From Tolypothrix bouteillei VB521301 (GTDB lineage: Bacteria > Cyanobacteriota > Cyanobacteriia > Cyanobacteriales > Nostocaceae), in contig NZ_JHEG04000001.1 of assembly GCF_000760695.4 (NCBI RefSeq), forward strand, positions 813,824 through 877,823: a stretch of DNA of 64,000 nucleotides. The letters are read 5' to 3'. Position numbers and translations under genes: made by a program. Within the stretch, counting starts at the first letter, position 1, and each line of letters opens with the position of its first letter. The notes below the pieces were generated by a model, which was given only the letters and a program-made list of their open reading frames with translations, did not search any database and was not told the origin of the DNA. Shown piece after piece: positions 1 through 7,852 of the stretch.

Positions 1-2
1 TC

Positions 3-92
3 ATCCCTGAGTATAAGTACTCATTTCGAGTGAACGAATCGCACAACTCTTCTCTAAACGTAGTACACAAAGTACTTAAGCTGGTCAACTAA
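3..92 (+). CDS. possible 3' end of a truncated gene at the window edge
   Basis: One frame is open from the first bases to a TAA at 90-92 and would encode a 29-residue C-terminal tail with no recognisable motif. It ends just before the hairpin at 113-135, as a gene running in from the left would. The piece is too short to assign. It lacks the zinc-finger and terminal motifs I would expect of a TnpB C-terminus, so any link to the neighbouring IS-like end is unproven. It may also be chance. Confidence 0.25.
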   Translation: MPEYKYSFRVNESHNSSLNVVHKVLKLVN

Positions 93-103
93 CTAAAATA
101 TCG

Positions 104-142
104 AGGCGTGAAGCCCCGTCACTTTAGTGCGGGGTGCTGACC
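104..142 (+). repeat. GC-rich hairpin resembling an IS200/IS605-type right end, or a terminator
   Basis: The sequence contains a near-perfect hairpin: CCCCG, a bulged T, CACT, a short loop, then AGTGCGGGG (114-134), followed by GCTGAC. The form 'GAAGCCCCG-stem-CGGGG-TGCTGAC' resembles the subterminal hairpins at the right end of IS200/IS605/IS1341 (TnpB-bearing) elements in cyanobacteria. No transposase lies in the window, so this would be an element entering from the left or a relic. A plain transcription terminator is the alternative, although there is no T-run. The longest upstream start of the next gene (GTG at 127) lies inside this stem, which argues against that start. Confidence 0.4.
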
Positions 143-207
143 AAAAGTGGAGGATTTTGTATCGGGAGCTGATTATCCTAATAAGAGTATGCCAAACAAA
201 ACCCGAC

Positions 208-1692
208 ATGACTCGCAAACGTTTATTCTTGATAGCCGCCGCGCTTTTACTCATTATTTCATCTTGGTGGGGTGTGGTAGCAGCGCGAACTGGATTGGTG
301 ATGCGCCGCTTTGAGGTTGAAGGCGTACCCATGCTGTACGTTGCGCCAAAAGATGCAAACAAAATACCGGGCGTGTTAATAGCACATGGTTATGCCGGGT
401 CAAAACAGTTGATGTTAGCTTATGCTCACGTTATGGCACGCGCTGGTTATGCTGCTATGCTATGGGATTTTAACAGTCATGGAGCTAATGCCAACCCATT
501 AGAACGTGATTCTCTTCAGCAAAACCTCAATACCGCCCTTGCAACTTTTGTAAAACAACCAGAGGTAGATTCATCTCGCCTAGCGTTGCTCGGTCATTCT
601 ATGGGAAGCGGTGCAGTGATGTCAGTTGGTATCCAAGATGTCAATCGCTTTGCTGCAACAATTGCAGTTTCACCCACAGGCGCAAATGTAACACCTTCTG
701 CTCCACGCAATCTGCAACTGCAAGCAGGAAGTTGGGAAGGTCGTTTTGTTACGAATGCACGGCGGTTGCTGAAAGCAGCCGGAGGAGAAAATCAAAATTT
801 GACGGATGGAAGGGGGCGTTCTCTAGCGATCGTTCCTAACGCCGAACACATTACGATCTTGTTTCGCGATCCCAGCCACCAAGCTGCTAAAAACTGGCTG
901 GATTCTACTTTTGGAGTACAACGCAGCAGTGACTACGTTGACCGCCGTATTCTTTGGTATGGCTTGCACTTACTGGGATGGCTGGTGTTACTGGATGCTG
1001 TTGTTCCTCTTTTGCTTGGAGTTAGTCAGGAGAAATTGGGATTTGAGTCTTTGTCTCCCAACTTATCTAAACTTGAGGTAAACCAGTTGCGAAGTTGGGG
1101 CGGTTTACTCATAGCACCGTTTGTAGCGAGTGGTGTCTTGACGTTACTCAGTCGCAATGGCGATATTGACAGTTTGGGGGGTTTGCTGGTGGGTGGTGCA
1201 GTCAGTATTTGGTTTGGTGTCGCTGGTTTAGTGTGGCTACTCGTTATCTTTCGCCTACCCCGTCCCACTTTACAAGCTGTAGGAATAGGAGTTGCATTGT
1301 TTGCAGTGCTGTGGATTGCCTTCGGTGCGATCGCACAGTTCGTGTGGTTGCAGTGGTGGTTGATTCCTGCACGGTTAAAGTTATTTCCCCTACTATCAAT
1401 AGCTTGTCTTCCTTGGTTTTTAGCATCAGGAATAGCGCAACACAGTATTGGAATTGGAAAGAGAGTTTTGTGGTGGCTGGGACAGAGTATGGTTTTGGTA
1501 GGAGGTTTTATTTTAGTTCTTTACCTATTGCCTCAACTAGGATTTATTGCGCTTCTGCTTCCACTGTTTCCTTTAGTTATGGCGATTTTCTCTTTTACCG
1601 CCAATATATTTCAAGAAAGTTGGAGTTATGCCATTGGAAGCGCATTCTTGTTTGGTTGGATGCTCGCCGCCGCTTTTCCTTTGGCTAGTTAG
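208..1692 (+). CDS. alpha/beta hydrolase fused to a polytopic membrane domain
   Basis: This encodes about 494 aa from the ATG at 208; a longer frame from a GTG at 127 starts inside a hairpin and was rejected. Residues 1-25 form a hydrophobic signal anchor. Residues about 30-250 are an alpha/beta-hydrolase fold with the nucleophile elbow GHSMGSG (Ser about residue 131) and a late NAEH motif that could supply the catalytic His. The C-terminal half holds about eight hydrophobic segments up to the final LAAAFPLAS. The hydrolase is probably extracytoplasmic or membrane-apposed, acting on an ester or amide substrate that cannot be predicted. It stands alone, with no operon partner. The hydrolase fold is clear; the function is unknown. 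Confidence 0.8.
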   Translation: MTRKRLFLIAAALLLIISSWWGVVAARTGLVMRRFEVEGVPMLYVAPKDANKIPGVLIAHGYAGSKQLMLAYAHVMARAGYAAMLWDFNSHGANANPLERDSLQQNLNTALATFVKQPEVDSSRLALLGHSMGSGAVMSVGIQDVNRFAATIAVSPTGANVTPSAPRNLQLQAGSWEGRFVTNARRLLKAAGGENQNLTDGRGRSLAIVPNAEHITILFRDPSHQAAKNWLDSTFGVQRSSDYVDRRILWYGLHLLGWLVLLDAVVPLLLGVSQEKLGFESLSPNLSKLEVNQLRSWGGLLIAPFVASGVLTLLSRNGDIDSLGGLLVGGAVSIWFGVAGLVWLLVIFRLPRPTLQAVGIGVALFAVLWIAFGAIAQFVWLQWWLIPARLKLFPLLSIACLPWFLASGIAQHSIGIGKRVLWWLGQSMVLVGGFILVLYLLPQLGFIALLLPLFPLVMAIFSFTANIFQESWSYAIGSAFLFGWMLAAAFPLAS

Positions 1693-1894
1693 TTTTTCTA
1701 TCTAAAGGATGTACCTGCTTAAAAAATCCTGCGTCACAATATTAGTGTAGGAGTATTGAATTTGATACTGTATATACAAAATTTGAATTTGATAAAGTGA
1801 TTTTTCACTTGTTTGCCGATGCCAATGAATCAAAAATTATACAACACCTACATTTAGCCACATAAGTGATTTAACCTCTAGTTGGTAGAAAAAA

Positions 1895-2692
1895 ATGCCT
1901 AATAATATCAAAGAGCAAATTCAAGCCGATCTTCAACAAGCAAAACAAACCGGACAACTCAGAAGCGATCGCATTCGCGAAATTGTTAAATCAGCAGTTT
2001 CTCAAGTAGCTTCTGAGTTCAAAGAAGGTTCAACCGAACTTCGTACTCTTGTCAAAGATGCTATCTCTACAGTCATTGAAAACTTACAAGACAAAGGTAG
2101 CGAAATCAAGGAAGAAGTGACAGCATCTATTGAAGGAGCGATAGAAGCCGTCAATAGCAAAAGACACGAAGCGATCGCGAAAACTCAAGCAGAAGTTCAG
2201 CAGCTACAGGCTAAATTGGACGAACAAGAAGATAAAATCCAACAAGAAGTGGAAGGTATACTAGCAGAAATCAAAGAAACAGGTAAAGAGAAATCTTCTA
2301 GCACCAAAACTGCTGTAGACTCTGCTATTCACGCTATCCAAGACAGTGAGGAAGCTGCTTTGCTTAAAAAACGCTACGCTCAACTGCAAGGACAGTTAGC
2401 GCTTGTAAGAGCTAATCTAACAGCACGGTATGGTGGACGTTCTCAAGAGGTTCAAGGGTATCTAGACGAGGCTAAGAACTGGTTTAATAAGGCTCGTCCG
2501 CAAGCAGAAGCTGTAGTTGCACAGGTACAAGACAAGCACGCTCAAATTGATGAAAAACTCGGAGAAGCAGGTACCGCACTAGCGAGAAAAGAGCGCCAAG
2601 TCAGACAAATTTTGAGAGATTTATTATTAGCAGCCGCTGACAGGTTTAAAGACAAAGACTCCGTCAAAGACAAGGAAACAGTCAATAAATAA
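1895..2692 (+). CDS. amphipathic coiled-coil protein of unknown function
   Basis: This 265-aa protein has no signal peptide or transmembrane segment. It is rich in Glu, Lys, Gln and Ala almost throughout, with long heptad-like stretches (about residues 25-160 and 200-250), so it should be nearly all alpha-helical. Its composition resembles LEA-like or apolipoprotein-like helical proteins. It has a charged C-terminal tail of alternating Lys, Asp and Glu. The start has only weak ribosome-binding sequence upstream. No catalytic motif is seen. A role in stress protection, membrane or DNA association is possible but not shown by the sequence. It is a single gene flanked by non-coding DNA on both sides. 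Confidence 0.75.
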   Translation: MPNNIKEQIQADLQQAKQTGQLRSDRIREIVKSAVSQVASEFKEGSTELRTLVKDAISTVIENLQDKGSEIKEEVTASIEGAIEAVNSKRHEAIAKTQAEVQQLQAKLDEQEDKIQQEVEGILAEIKETGKEKSSSTKTAVDSAIHAIQDSEEAALLKKRYAQLQGQLALVRANLTARYGGRSQEVQGYLDEAKNWFNKARPQAEAVVAQVQDKHAQIDEKLGEAGTALARKERQVRQILRDLLLAAADRFKDKDSVKDKETVNK

Positions 2693-3112
2693 GTAATTCG
2701 TCTCAAAGAAAGCTAACTAGTCAGATTTGTCCTTTGTAAGGGTTTTAGCATGTTCATCTACCTTTACATAGGGCAATTTTTTATCAACAATATATGCAGG
2801 GGAGGAAAAAACGCTTAACCGACAAGTCTTGAGCCCTAAAAGAGTTACAAACACCTCTTCTTTGTCCTCCTTGTCTCCCTTGTTTAGAACGCAAATAGGA
2901 TTGCTATGGTAGGTGTGTTTAATGGTTGGATGCGATTTGCGTGTTCTGGCAGTCCTATATAAATTATAAAAATTTTAACTAAAAAGAGTACATAAAATTA
3001 AGAAGGGTCAGACATTCTTGTCCACCCTAGAATAAATCGTGTATCAACCGGAAAATTGTTGTAACTAGTACAAAAAGGTAGAAATAAGGCTACCTCTTTG
3101 TACTCATTGCTG
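2693..3112. other. 420-bp non-coding stretch
   Basis: No credible ORF is present. It contains a pyrimidine-rich phrase (about 2860-2885) built from repeats of CTCCTTGTC/TCTCCCTTGT, which recurs in the window at about 7810-7842 and, in reverse complement, at about 4131-4146. The rest is unremarkable AT-rich sequence between a plus-strand gene and the 3' end of a minus-strand gene. Confidence 0.6.
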
Positions 3113-3304
3113 TTAATATATCTCTCCCTCTCTATTCAGTTTCTCTTCATATTTAGCAATAACCCAGATTGCGTGAATACTACCGGGAAGCCAGCCCAAA
3201 AGAGTTAATAAAACGTTAATCAGCAGTGTTGGACCAATTCCAACCGTTAGAAAAATACCTAAAGGAGGTACTAACAAACCGAGAAGAAAACGAACTAATT
3301 TCAT
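3113..3304 (-). CDS. YqaE/Pmp3 (UPF0057) family small membrane protein
   Basis: This 63-aa protein has two hydrophobic segments, residues about 3-24 and 27-50, with the family-typical LLVPPLGIFL and a Gly-Pro-rich turn followed by NVLLTLLGWLPGSIHA. Length and layout match Pmp3/YqaE proteolipids, which are small two-helix inner-membrane proteins linked to salt, cold and membrane-potential stress in other organisms. It ends in a short charged cytoplasmic tail. The next gene on the same strand (3446-3841) also encodes a small membrane protein and lies 141 bp upstream, so the two may be cotranscribed. Family assignment is confident; the role here is inferred. Confidence 0.88.
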   Translation of the reverse strand: MKLVRFLLGLLVPPLGIFLTVGIGPTLLINVLLTLLGWLPGSIHAIWVIAKYEEKLNREGEIY

Positions 3305-3445
3305 ATGGCTCTTACTTCTTATTTAAACTCTTTTACTCACATTTTCTTGAAATTACCGAATGAATAAATCCACCATATGGGCTATCTTAATTCGGTATTT
3401 GGTAGAAACCAATTTTTCAACGTCTCTACAAACAGATAAGGCGAT

Positions 3446-3841
3446 TTAGCTAGATGGTAATTCAGCTTTGGTTTTATCTTCACCGCTCTTCAAAGAGAGA
3501 TTTTTCTCAACAAAGTAATTGTTAATGAAGGTATTAGCAAAAGACAGAACGACAGGACCTACAAGAAAAGCAATGATGCCATGAACGCTAAACCCAGGAA
3601 CCAAGAATGCTGCTAAAGCAAAACAGATACCGTTCACAACAAGTGAAAACGCGCCCAAGCTGACAAAGTTGAGAGGAAGAGAAAGGGTTGATAGAACTGG
3701 CTTAACAGAACCGTTGATTAAACCAATTGCTACAGCTGCAATCATAGCAGATGGAAAATTAGCGATGTTAACACCAGGAACAACTAGATCGACAATTAGC
3801 AGGCTCAATGCTGTAGCAAGTGCTGTTAGAAAAATACCCAT
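3446..3841 (-). CDS. four-helix membrane protein of the phage-holin-IV/YvlD-like family
   Basis: This 131-aa protein has four hydrophobic helices (about residues 3-22, 30-50, 55-78 and 85-108) and a short charged C-terminal tail. The pattern LVPGVNIANFPSA, then INGSVKPVLSTLSLPLNF, is typical of the DUF/PF04020 family, named after a mycobacteriophage holin but widespread in bacterial chromosomes. There is no lysis gene nearby, so a true holin function is unlikely. A general envelope role is the safer reading. It sits upstream of the Pmp3-like gene on the same strand. Confidence 0.82.
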   Translation of the reverse strand: MGIFLTALATALSLLIVDLVVPGVNIANFPSAMIAAVAIGLINGSVKPVLSTLSLPLNFVSLGAFSLVVNGICFALAAFLVPGFSVHGIIAFLVGPVVLSFANTFINNYFVEKNLSLKSGEDKTKAELPSS

Positions 3842-4324
3842 AATTCAGATGTACCTAAAAACTAGAGTTCAATGTTCTATTACGATCTTTAATCGGTACG
3901 TTATGCTTCAACATCTCTAGTAAGGCAGATTTGGCTTATACCGTTTGGATGGGCTTTGCTACTTTTGGAAGTAAAGATTTTAGAAGAAAGTTAATCTTTT
4001 AGACGCAAGTGAATCAAGGCTCTTTATCAATATAATATTAACAATTAAGAGTGCTTGCAGAAGGGGAGCGCTTATCGATCGCTGCTTGTAGGTCGTTGCA
4101 TTTATAGAGATCCGCTTGTTGATGGGATCGGGGAGACAAGGGAGAACGTATGGGTGACAAGCAGTTGATGTTATACCTGTCCTTGGTGTAACATTAAGTC
4201 CTGCGATCGCTCAGTATCCTCCAATCTGGTTGAACTGGTATCGCTGATGGTCAAGCCCGAGCGAACAGTTTTTATTACTGGTGTTTCTTGAGGGTGCGTT
4301 AACGACTACTCATATGGGATAAAT
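3842..4324. other. 483-bp non-coding region upstream of the histidine kinase
   Basis: No supported gene is present. It holds the divergent promoters of the YvlD-like gene (minus) and the histidine kinase (plus), a HIP1 octamer at 4203-4210, a 'GGAGACAAGGGAG' phrase at about 4131 that is the reverse complement of the dispersed TCTCCCTTGTC motif, and an imperfect inverted repeat at 4168-4194. Confidence 0.6.
4168..4194. promoter_or_regulatory. inverted repeat upstream of the histidine kinase gene
   Basis: Two 10-bp arms, ATGTTATACC and GGTGTAACAT, are separated by 7 bp and are complementary apart from one G-T pair. They lie 131 bp before the GTG start of the kinase. This could be an operator or a hairpin in the leader. 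There is no direct evidence for either, and chance is possible. Confidence 0.3.
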
Positions 4325-5911
4325 GTGCTGAACCAAACCCAGTATTTAAAGCGGTATGGAGTGGCGATTGTATCTGTCTTGATTGCCTTGTTACTCATGC
4401 TGGCACTTGACCCGGTTCTCCAATTGACACAGGCTCCGTTTTTATTATTTTTTGGTGCAGTCACTGTCAGTGCTTTCTCTGGAGGGCAAAGTCCGGGAAT
4501 TGTGGCAACCCTGCTTTCTGCTGGGTTTACCTGTTACTATTTTTTAGAACCACACCACAGTTGGAAGTTAACCCTAGCTAGTGGGCTGAAGCTGGCACTA
4601 TTCATCCTTGAAGGAGTGCTGATTACTCTGTTGGTTGCCGCACTCCGCAAGGCTCAAGCAGAAGTCCGCAAGAAATTTAATCAACTTGAGGCAAGGGAAG
4701 CAGAAATTCAAGATTTGAATGTGGCGCTTCAACGTCGTGTCGATGAACTGCAAGCCCTGTTTAATGTCATTCCAATTAATATTGCGCTTGCAGAAGATCC
4801 TGAGTGTCACGTGGTAAAAGTCAACGCGGCTTATGCAAAGCTGCTACAAATCCCAACAGATATGAATGTGGCTGTCACTCCCCCAGCCAAACAGTCTCAA
4901 CTTCCGTACAAGTTTTATCAAAATGGACGAGAAATACCAGGAGATAAGCTTCCTGTCGAGTACGCGGCAAAGCATGGTGTGGAAGTGCGCGATGTAGAAA
5001 TCGAACTGGTTCGACAGGATAACACTGTGTTTAGTTTGTACGGACATGCAGTGCCACTGTTTGATGAATCGGGTCAGCCTAGGGGGAGTGTGGGTGTCTA
5101 CACAAATATTACCGAGCGCAAACAAGCCGAAATTGAACGGGAGCAACTGCTGCAACGAGAACAAGCAGCAAGAGTTGCTGCCGAACGTGCCAACCGAGTT
5201 AAAGATGAGTTTCTCGCCATCCTTTCTCACGAATTGCGATCGCCTCTCAACCCCATTTTGGGTTGGACAAAACTGCTACAATCTCGGCAATTGGATGCTG
5301 CTAAAACAGCTGAAGCTCTGGCAACTATTGAACGCAACGCCAAACTTCTGACCCGACTCATTGACGATCTACTGGACACTGCCAAGATTCTTCGTGGCAA
5401 ACTGACTTTGGAAATGGCGACCGTCGATCTGGTGCAAGTGATTGAGGCAGCGCTCGACACGGTAAGGACAGCCGCTGTTGCCAAAAATATCTACCTCCAT
5501 TTGGTGATGCCTCAAATTGGACTGGTGTTGGGTGATGCTACCCGACTCCAGCAGATTGTGTGGAACCTGCTATCGAACGCCATCAAATTTACTCCTAAAA
5601 ATGGGCGGGTAAACATTCAATTGGCTCGAATCGGCGACCGAGCACAAATTACGGTCAGCGATACTGGTAAAGGTATTCAGCGCGACTTTCTTCCCCATAT
5701 TTTTGAGTCATTTCGACAAGAAGATGCTTCAACGACTCGAAGATTTGGTGGGCTGGGGTTGGGGTTAGCGATCGTCCGTCAATTGATCGAAGCGCATGGT
5801 GGGACCATTACGGCAGATAGCCCAGGCGTTGGGTTGGGAGCAACGTTTACAGTACAATTACCGTTGGTAAACGTTGAGCTAGAACCTCAAGCAGACAAAG
5901 GCAGTGTTTGA
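4325..5911 (+). CDS. membrane PAS-domain sensor histidine kinase (orphan)
   Basis: This 528-aa protein starts at a GTG. Residues about 12-105 contain four hydrophobic segments like the KdpD-type DUF4118 membrane module. A coiled linker (about 108-140) leads to a PAS domain (about 140-262) ending in the usual TNITERKQAE. The HisKA domain has the H-box SHELRSPLNP with phosphoacceptor His about residue 302. The HATPase domain shows N box WNLLSNAIKF, G1 DTGKGI and G2 GGLGLGLAIVRQL. It should autophosphorylate on signal sensing at the membrane. No response regulator is adjacent, so it is an orphan kinase and its partner must be encoded elsewhere. The signal is unknown. Confidence 0.92.
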   Translation: MLNQTQYLKRYGVAIVSVLIALLLMLALDPVLQLTQAPFLLFFGAVTVSAFSGGQSPGIVATLLSAGFTCYYFLEPHHSWKLTLASGLKLALFILEGVLITLLVAALRKAQAEVRKKFNQLEAREAEIQDLNVALQRRVDELQALFNVIPINIALAEDPECHVVKVNAAYAKLLQIPTDMNVAVTPPAKQSQLPYKFYQNGREIPGDKLPVEYAAKHGVEVRDVEIELVRQDNTVFSLYGHAVPLFDESGQPRGSVGVYTNITERKQAEIEREQLLQREQAARVAAERANRVKDEFLAILSHELRSPLNPILGWTKLLQSRQLDAAKTAEALATIERNAKLLTRLIDDLLDTAKILRGKLTLEMATVDLVQVIEAALDTVRTAAVAKNIYLHLVMPQIGLVLGDATRLQQIVWNLLSNAIKFTPKNGRVNIQLARIGDRAQITVSDTGKGIQRDFLPHIFESFRQEDASTTRRFGGLGLGLAIVRQLIEAHGGTITADSPGVGLGATFTVQLPLVNVELEPQADKGSV

Positions 5912-6035
5912 CCGGGAACCCAATCTCAGTGGGACGCAATCTAGAGTTTAGGGGAGAACCACTAAAGCGTCTTTTTACTAACCGTTGAGGGTGCGGAATG
6001 GAGAAACGGATTTGGTATAACTTGTTAGTGGCGAT

Positions 6036-6061
6036 GGTCGGTGAGCGATCGCCCACCGATT
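6036..6061. terminator. hairpin between convergent genes, possible terminator
   Basis: TCGGTG and CACCGA pair around a loop containing a HIP1 octamer, with extra G-U pairs at the base. It lies between the 3' ends of the plus-strand kinase and the minus-strand gene at 6074. There is no T-run, so it is weak as an intrinsic terminator. Confidence 0.3.
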
Positions 6062-6073
6062 ACTAGTTACCGA

Positions 6074-6568
6074 TTACTGAAATACTTTGGAAAGTCGAAA
6101 GCGATCGGCACGAATTTTACGACCGCTTTGCCAAACTTCTACTCCATCAGGATTGACAATATAGGAATAGCTACCATTATTGGCGCGATATTTAGATTTG
6201 CCCACAACTTTAGCGGGTAGTTTCACAGGTTTATTAGGGTCTTTCCTGGATTTACCTAGGTATAAAATTTGATTGTTTTCCTTGTAAATTTTGACTATAA
6301 AGTTGGCTGTCTCACCTTCAAGAATTGTAGTAATACTGTACCGATTTTTAACTTTTGAGGTAGCAGGTGGTTTCTTCTGCGATGCGGAAGTTGGTTGTGT
6401 CTTAGAGTATGGTGAGACAAAGTCAACAGTGAAAGCCGTTTGAAAACTTTTAAGAGAACGTTGTGCTGTTTGCGATAAAACGTGGTTGCTTGTACCTAAC
6501 AGAGTTGCAAAAGTCATAAGTGTTATCAAACTATAGCTGTACGCTTGCAAACTTGTCACTTTTTGCAT
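6074..6568 (-). CDS. secreted protein sharing a C-terminal domain with the nearby LytM peptidase
   Basis: About 164 aa from the ATG at 6568. That start is chosen because GAGAGGAA lies about 6 nt upstream; an upstream in-frame ATG at 6601 has no comparable site. A signal peptide covers residues about 1-35. The C-terminal 80 residues (from ILEGETANFIVKI to RADRFRLSK) align closely with the C-terminal domain of the peptidase at 7853-8929, including ANNGSYSYIVNP and VEVWQSG. Even the signal peptides share LLGT-N--VL. The two are therefore paralogues of one module, here without the peptidase. The function of the shared domain is unknown; an envelope or peptidoglycan-facing role is inferred from its partner. 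Confidence 0.78.
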   Translation of the reverse strand: MQKVTSLQAYSYSLITLMTFATLLGTSNHVLSQTAQRSLKSFQTAFTVDFVSPYSKTQPTSASQKKPPATSKVKNRYSITTILEGETANFIVKIYKENNQILYLGKSRKDPNKPVKLPAKVVGKSKYRANNGSYSYIVNPDGVEVWQSGRKIRADRFRLSKVFQ

Positions 6569-6677
6569 GAATTTCCTCTCCATAACTAAAGATGCTTCCA
6601 AACATCCGTGGTTAATTGCTCTTACAGTGTTATAACGACAACATCAGGAGAGCGAAGGTATAATCTATAGCAACGCA

Positions 6678-6719
6678 AAAACACCCTGCCTTTCCATAAT
6701 ATATATAAGACAGGGTGTT
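6678..6719 (-). terminator. rho-independent terminator of the SH3b gene
   Basis: AACACCCTG (6680-6688) pairs with CAGGGTGTT (6711-6719). The stem can extend inward through CTT/AAG around an AT-rich loop. Read on the minus strand, the hairpin ends in GTTTTTG. It lies about 55 bp beyond the stop codon of the gene at 6773-7456, on the correct strand. Confidence 0.65.
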
Positions 6720-6772
6720 CCAGAATTTGTTAATTCAGTTGAGAGGGATTTTTAAACGACAACGAGAGAGTA

Positions 6773-7456
6773 TTAATACCCACTGTTGTATCTGTTGTAA
6801 CCGTCATAGTAGCGACGATTGCTTGCATAGTAGCCGTTGTAATAGCGGCGACCGCCTCTGGAGTAATAACCGTTCCGATATGGTCTGTACACGTATACAG
6901 TACGGTATACAGGACGGTATACTACGCGATCGTATCCATATCTTCCACCGGAACCGTAGTAAGCTCTTCTGTGGTGGTATCTTCCACCTGTACCGTAGCA
7001 GTAGCAGTTTCTGCCATATCTACCACCAACACCATAGCCGGGTCGATATCCAGAACCGGGAGTTGTGCTAATCCATCTAGAAGAAACCCAATTACCAGTG
7101 CTTAACTGAACAAATCCGTTTCTGTATCTTTCAGCTCGGGCGAGAGATGCGCCATTTCTGACACTACCTACTACAGGATAGTCATAGCTAGGACCGGAGC
7201 GAACATTAAGATTGCCACCATTGGTGTTTACATAGTACTGGTAATAACGACCGTAGTAAGCCGCTGAAGCTGGTTGAGCTTGACCAAGGATTGCAAACAA
7301 CGCACCAATAGTACCCAGGCTAGCAAAAGTTAACCAAGCCGATTTGAATTGCCTGTTCCAACGGAATTGGAATTGAAATTCAGGAAGATCGTATTCAGTA
7401 TCTTCTGTTGCCTCTGCATAGGCACTATCCAGTAGAGAATAAGCAAGATAGTCCAC
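6773..7456 (-). CDS. secreted SH3b-domain protein with a Tyr/Gly/Arg-rich tail
   Basis: This 227-aa protein starts at a GTG (7456) with a strong AAGGAGA 5-6 nt upstream. An unusually long charged n-region (about residues 1-38) precedes the hydrophobic core and a PASA-A cleavage site near residue 67, as in several cyanobacterial exported SH3 proteins. Residues about 70-135 form a bacterial SH3 domain, with NLNVRSGPSYDYPVVGSV and GNWVSSRWI. The last 95 residues are dominated by Tyr, Gly and Arg, with almost no hydrophobic aliphatic residues, and are likely disordered. SH3b domains commonly bind peptidoglycan or other cell-wall ligands. The tail's role is unknown. Confidence 0.85.
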   Translation of the reverse strand: MDYLAYSLLDSAYAEATEDTEYDLPEFQFQFRWNRQFKSAWLTFASLGTIGALFAILGQAQPASAAYYGRYYQYYVNTNGGNLNVRSGPSYDYPVVGSVRNGASLARAERYRNGFVQLSTGNWVSSRWISTTPGSGYRPGYGVGGRYGRNCYCYGTGGRYHHRRAYYGSGGRYGYDRVVYRPVYRTVYVYRPYRNGYYSRGGRRYYNGYYASNRRYYDGYNRYNSGY

Positions 7457-7852
7457 AAAAATCTCCTTCTTTAAAAAGTATGCTAGATGTAGAGATTTGC
7501 CTTGCCTGTTTCCGTGTTAATTCTGAGTATTTCCGGAAATACTCATGTAATAGTATACGACTTAATGTAGAAATTTTTACTTAGAAATTGAAAAAAAAAA
7601 TTAATATTTGTCACGAAACTCTAAGAGCGCCATACTATGCTGGCGATCGCAAAAATATTCAGAAAATGTGATTTAGATCGCTGACAGATAGGTAGTTTTA
7701 AAAAAGACAGAAGGCAGAGGAAACCTAAAGTGAAGAAGCAAAAAGCGATCGGGCAATTTTTGAGCAATTGTTGATCCTTGGTTGATTTACGCGCCTGCTG
7801 TAGTAGCAATTTCTCCCTTGTCTCCCTTGTCCTCCTTGTCCCAATTTTTTCT

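Noticed and set aside
127..207. N-terminal extension of the alpha/beta hydrolase from a GTG at 127
   Set aside because: The start lies inside the GC-rich hairpin and the first 27 residues do not look like a signal or hydrolase N-terminus; the ATG at 208 gives a proper signal anchor.
3446..3841. Prophage holin
   Set aside because: The family is named after a phage holin, but no endolysin or phage gene is nearby and the family is common in chromosomes.
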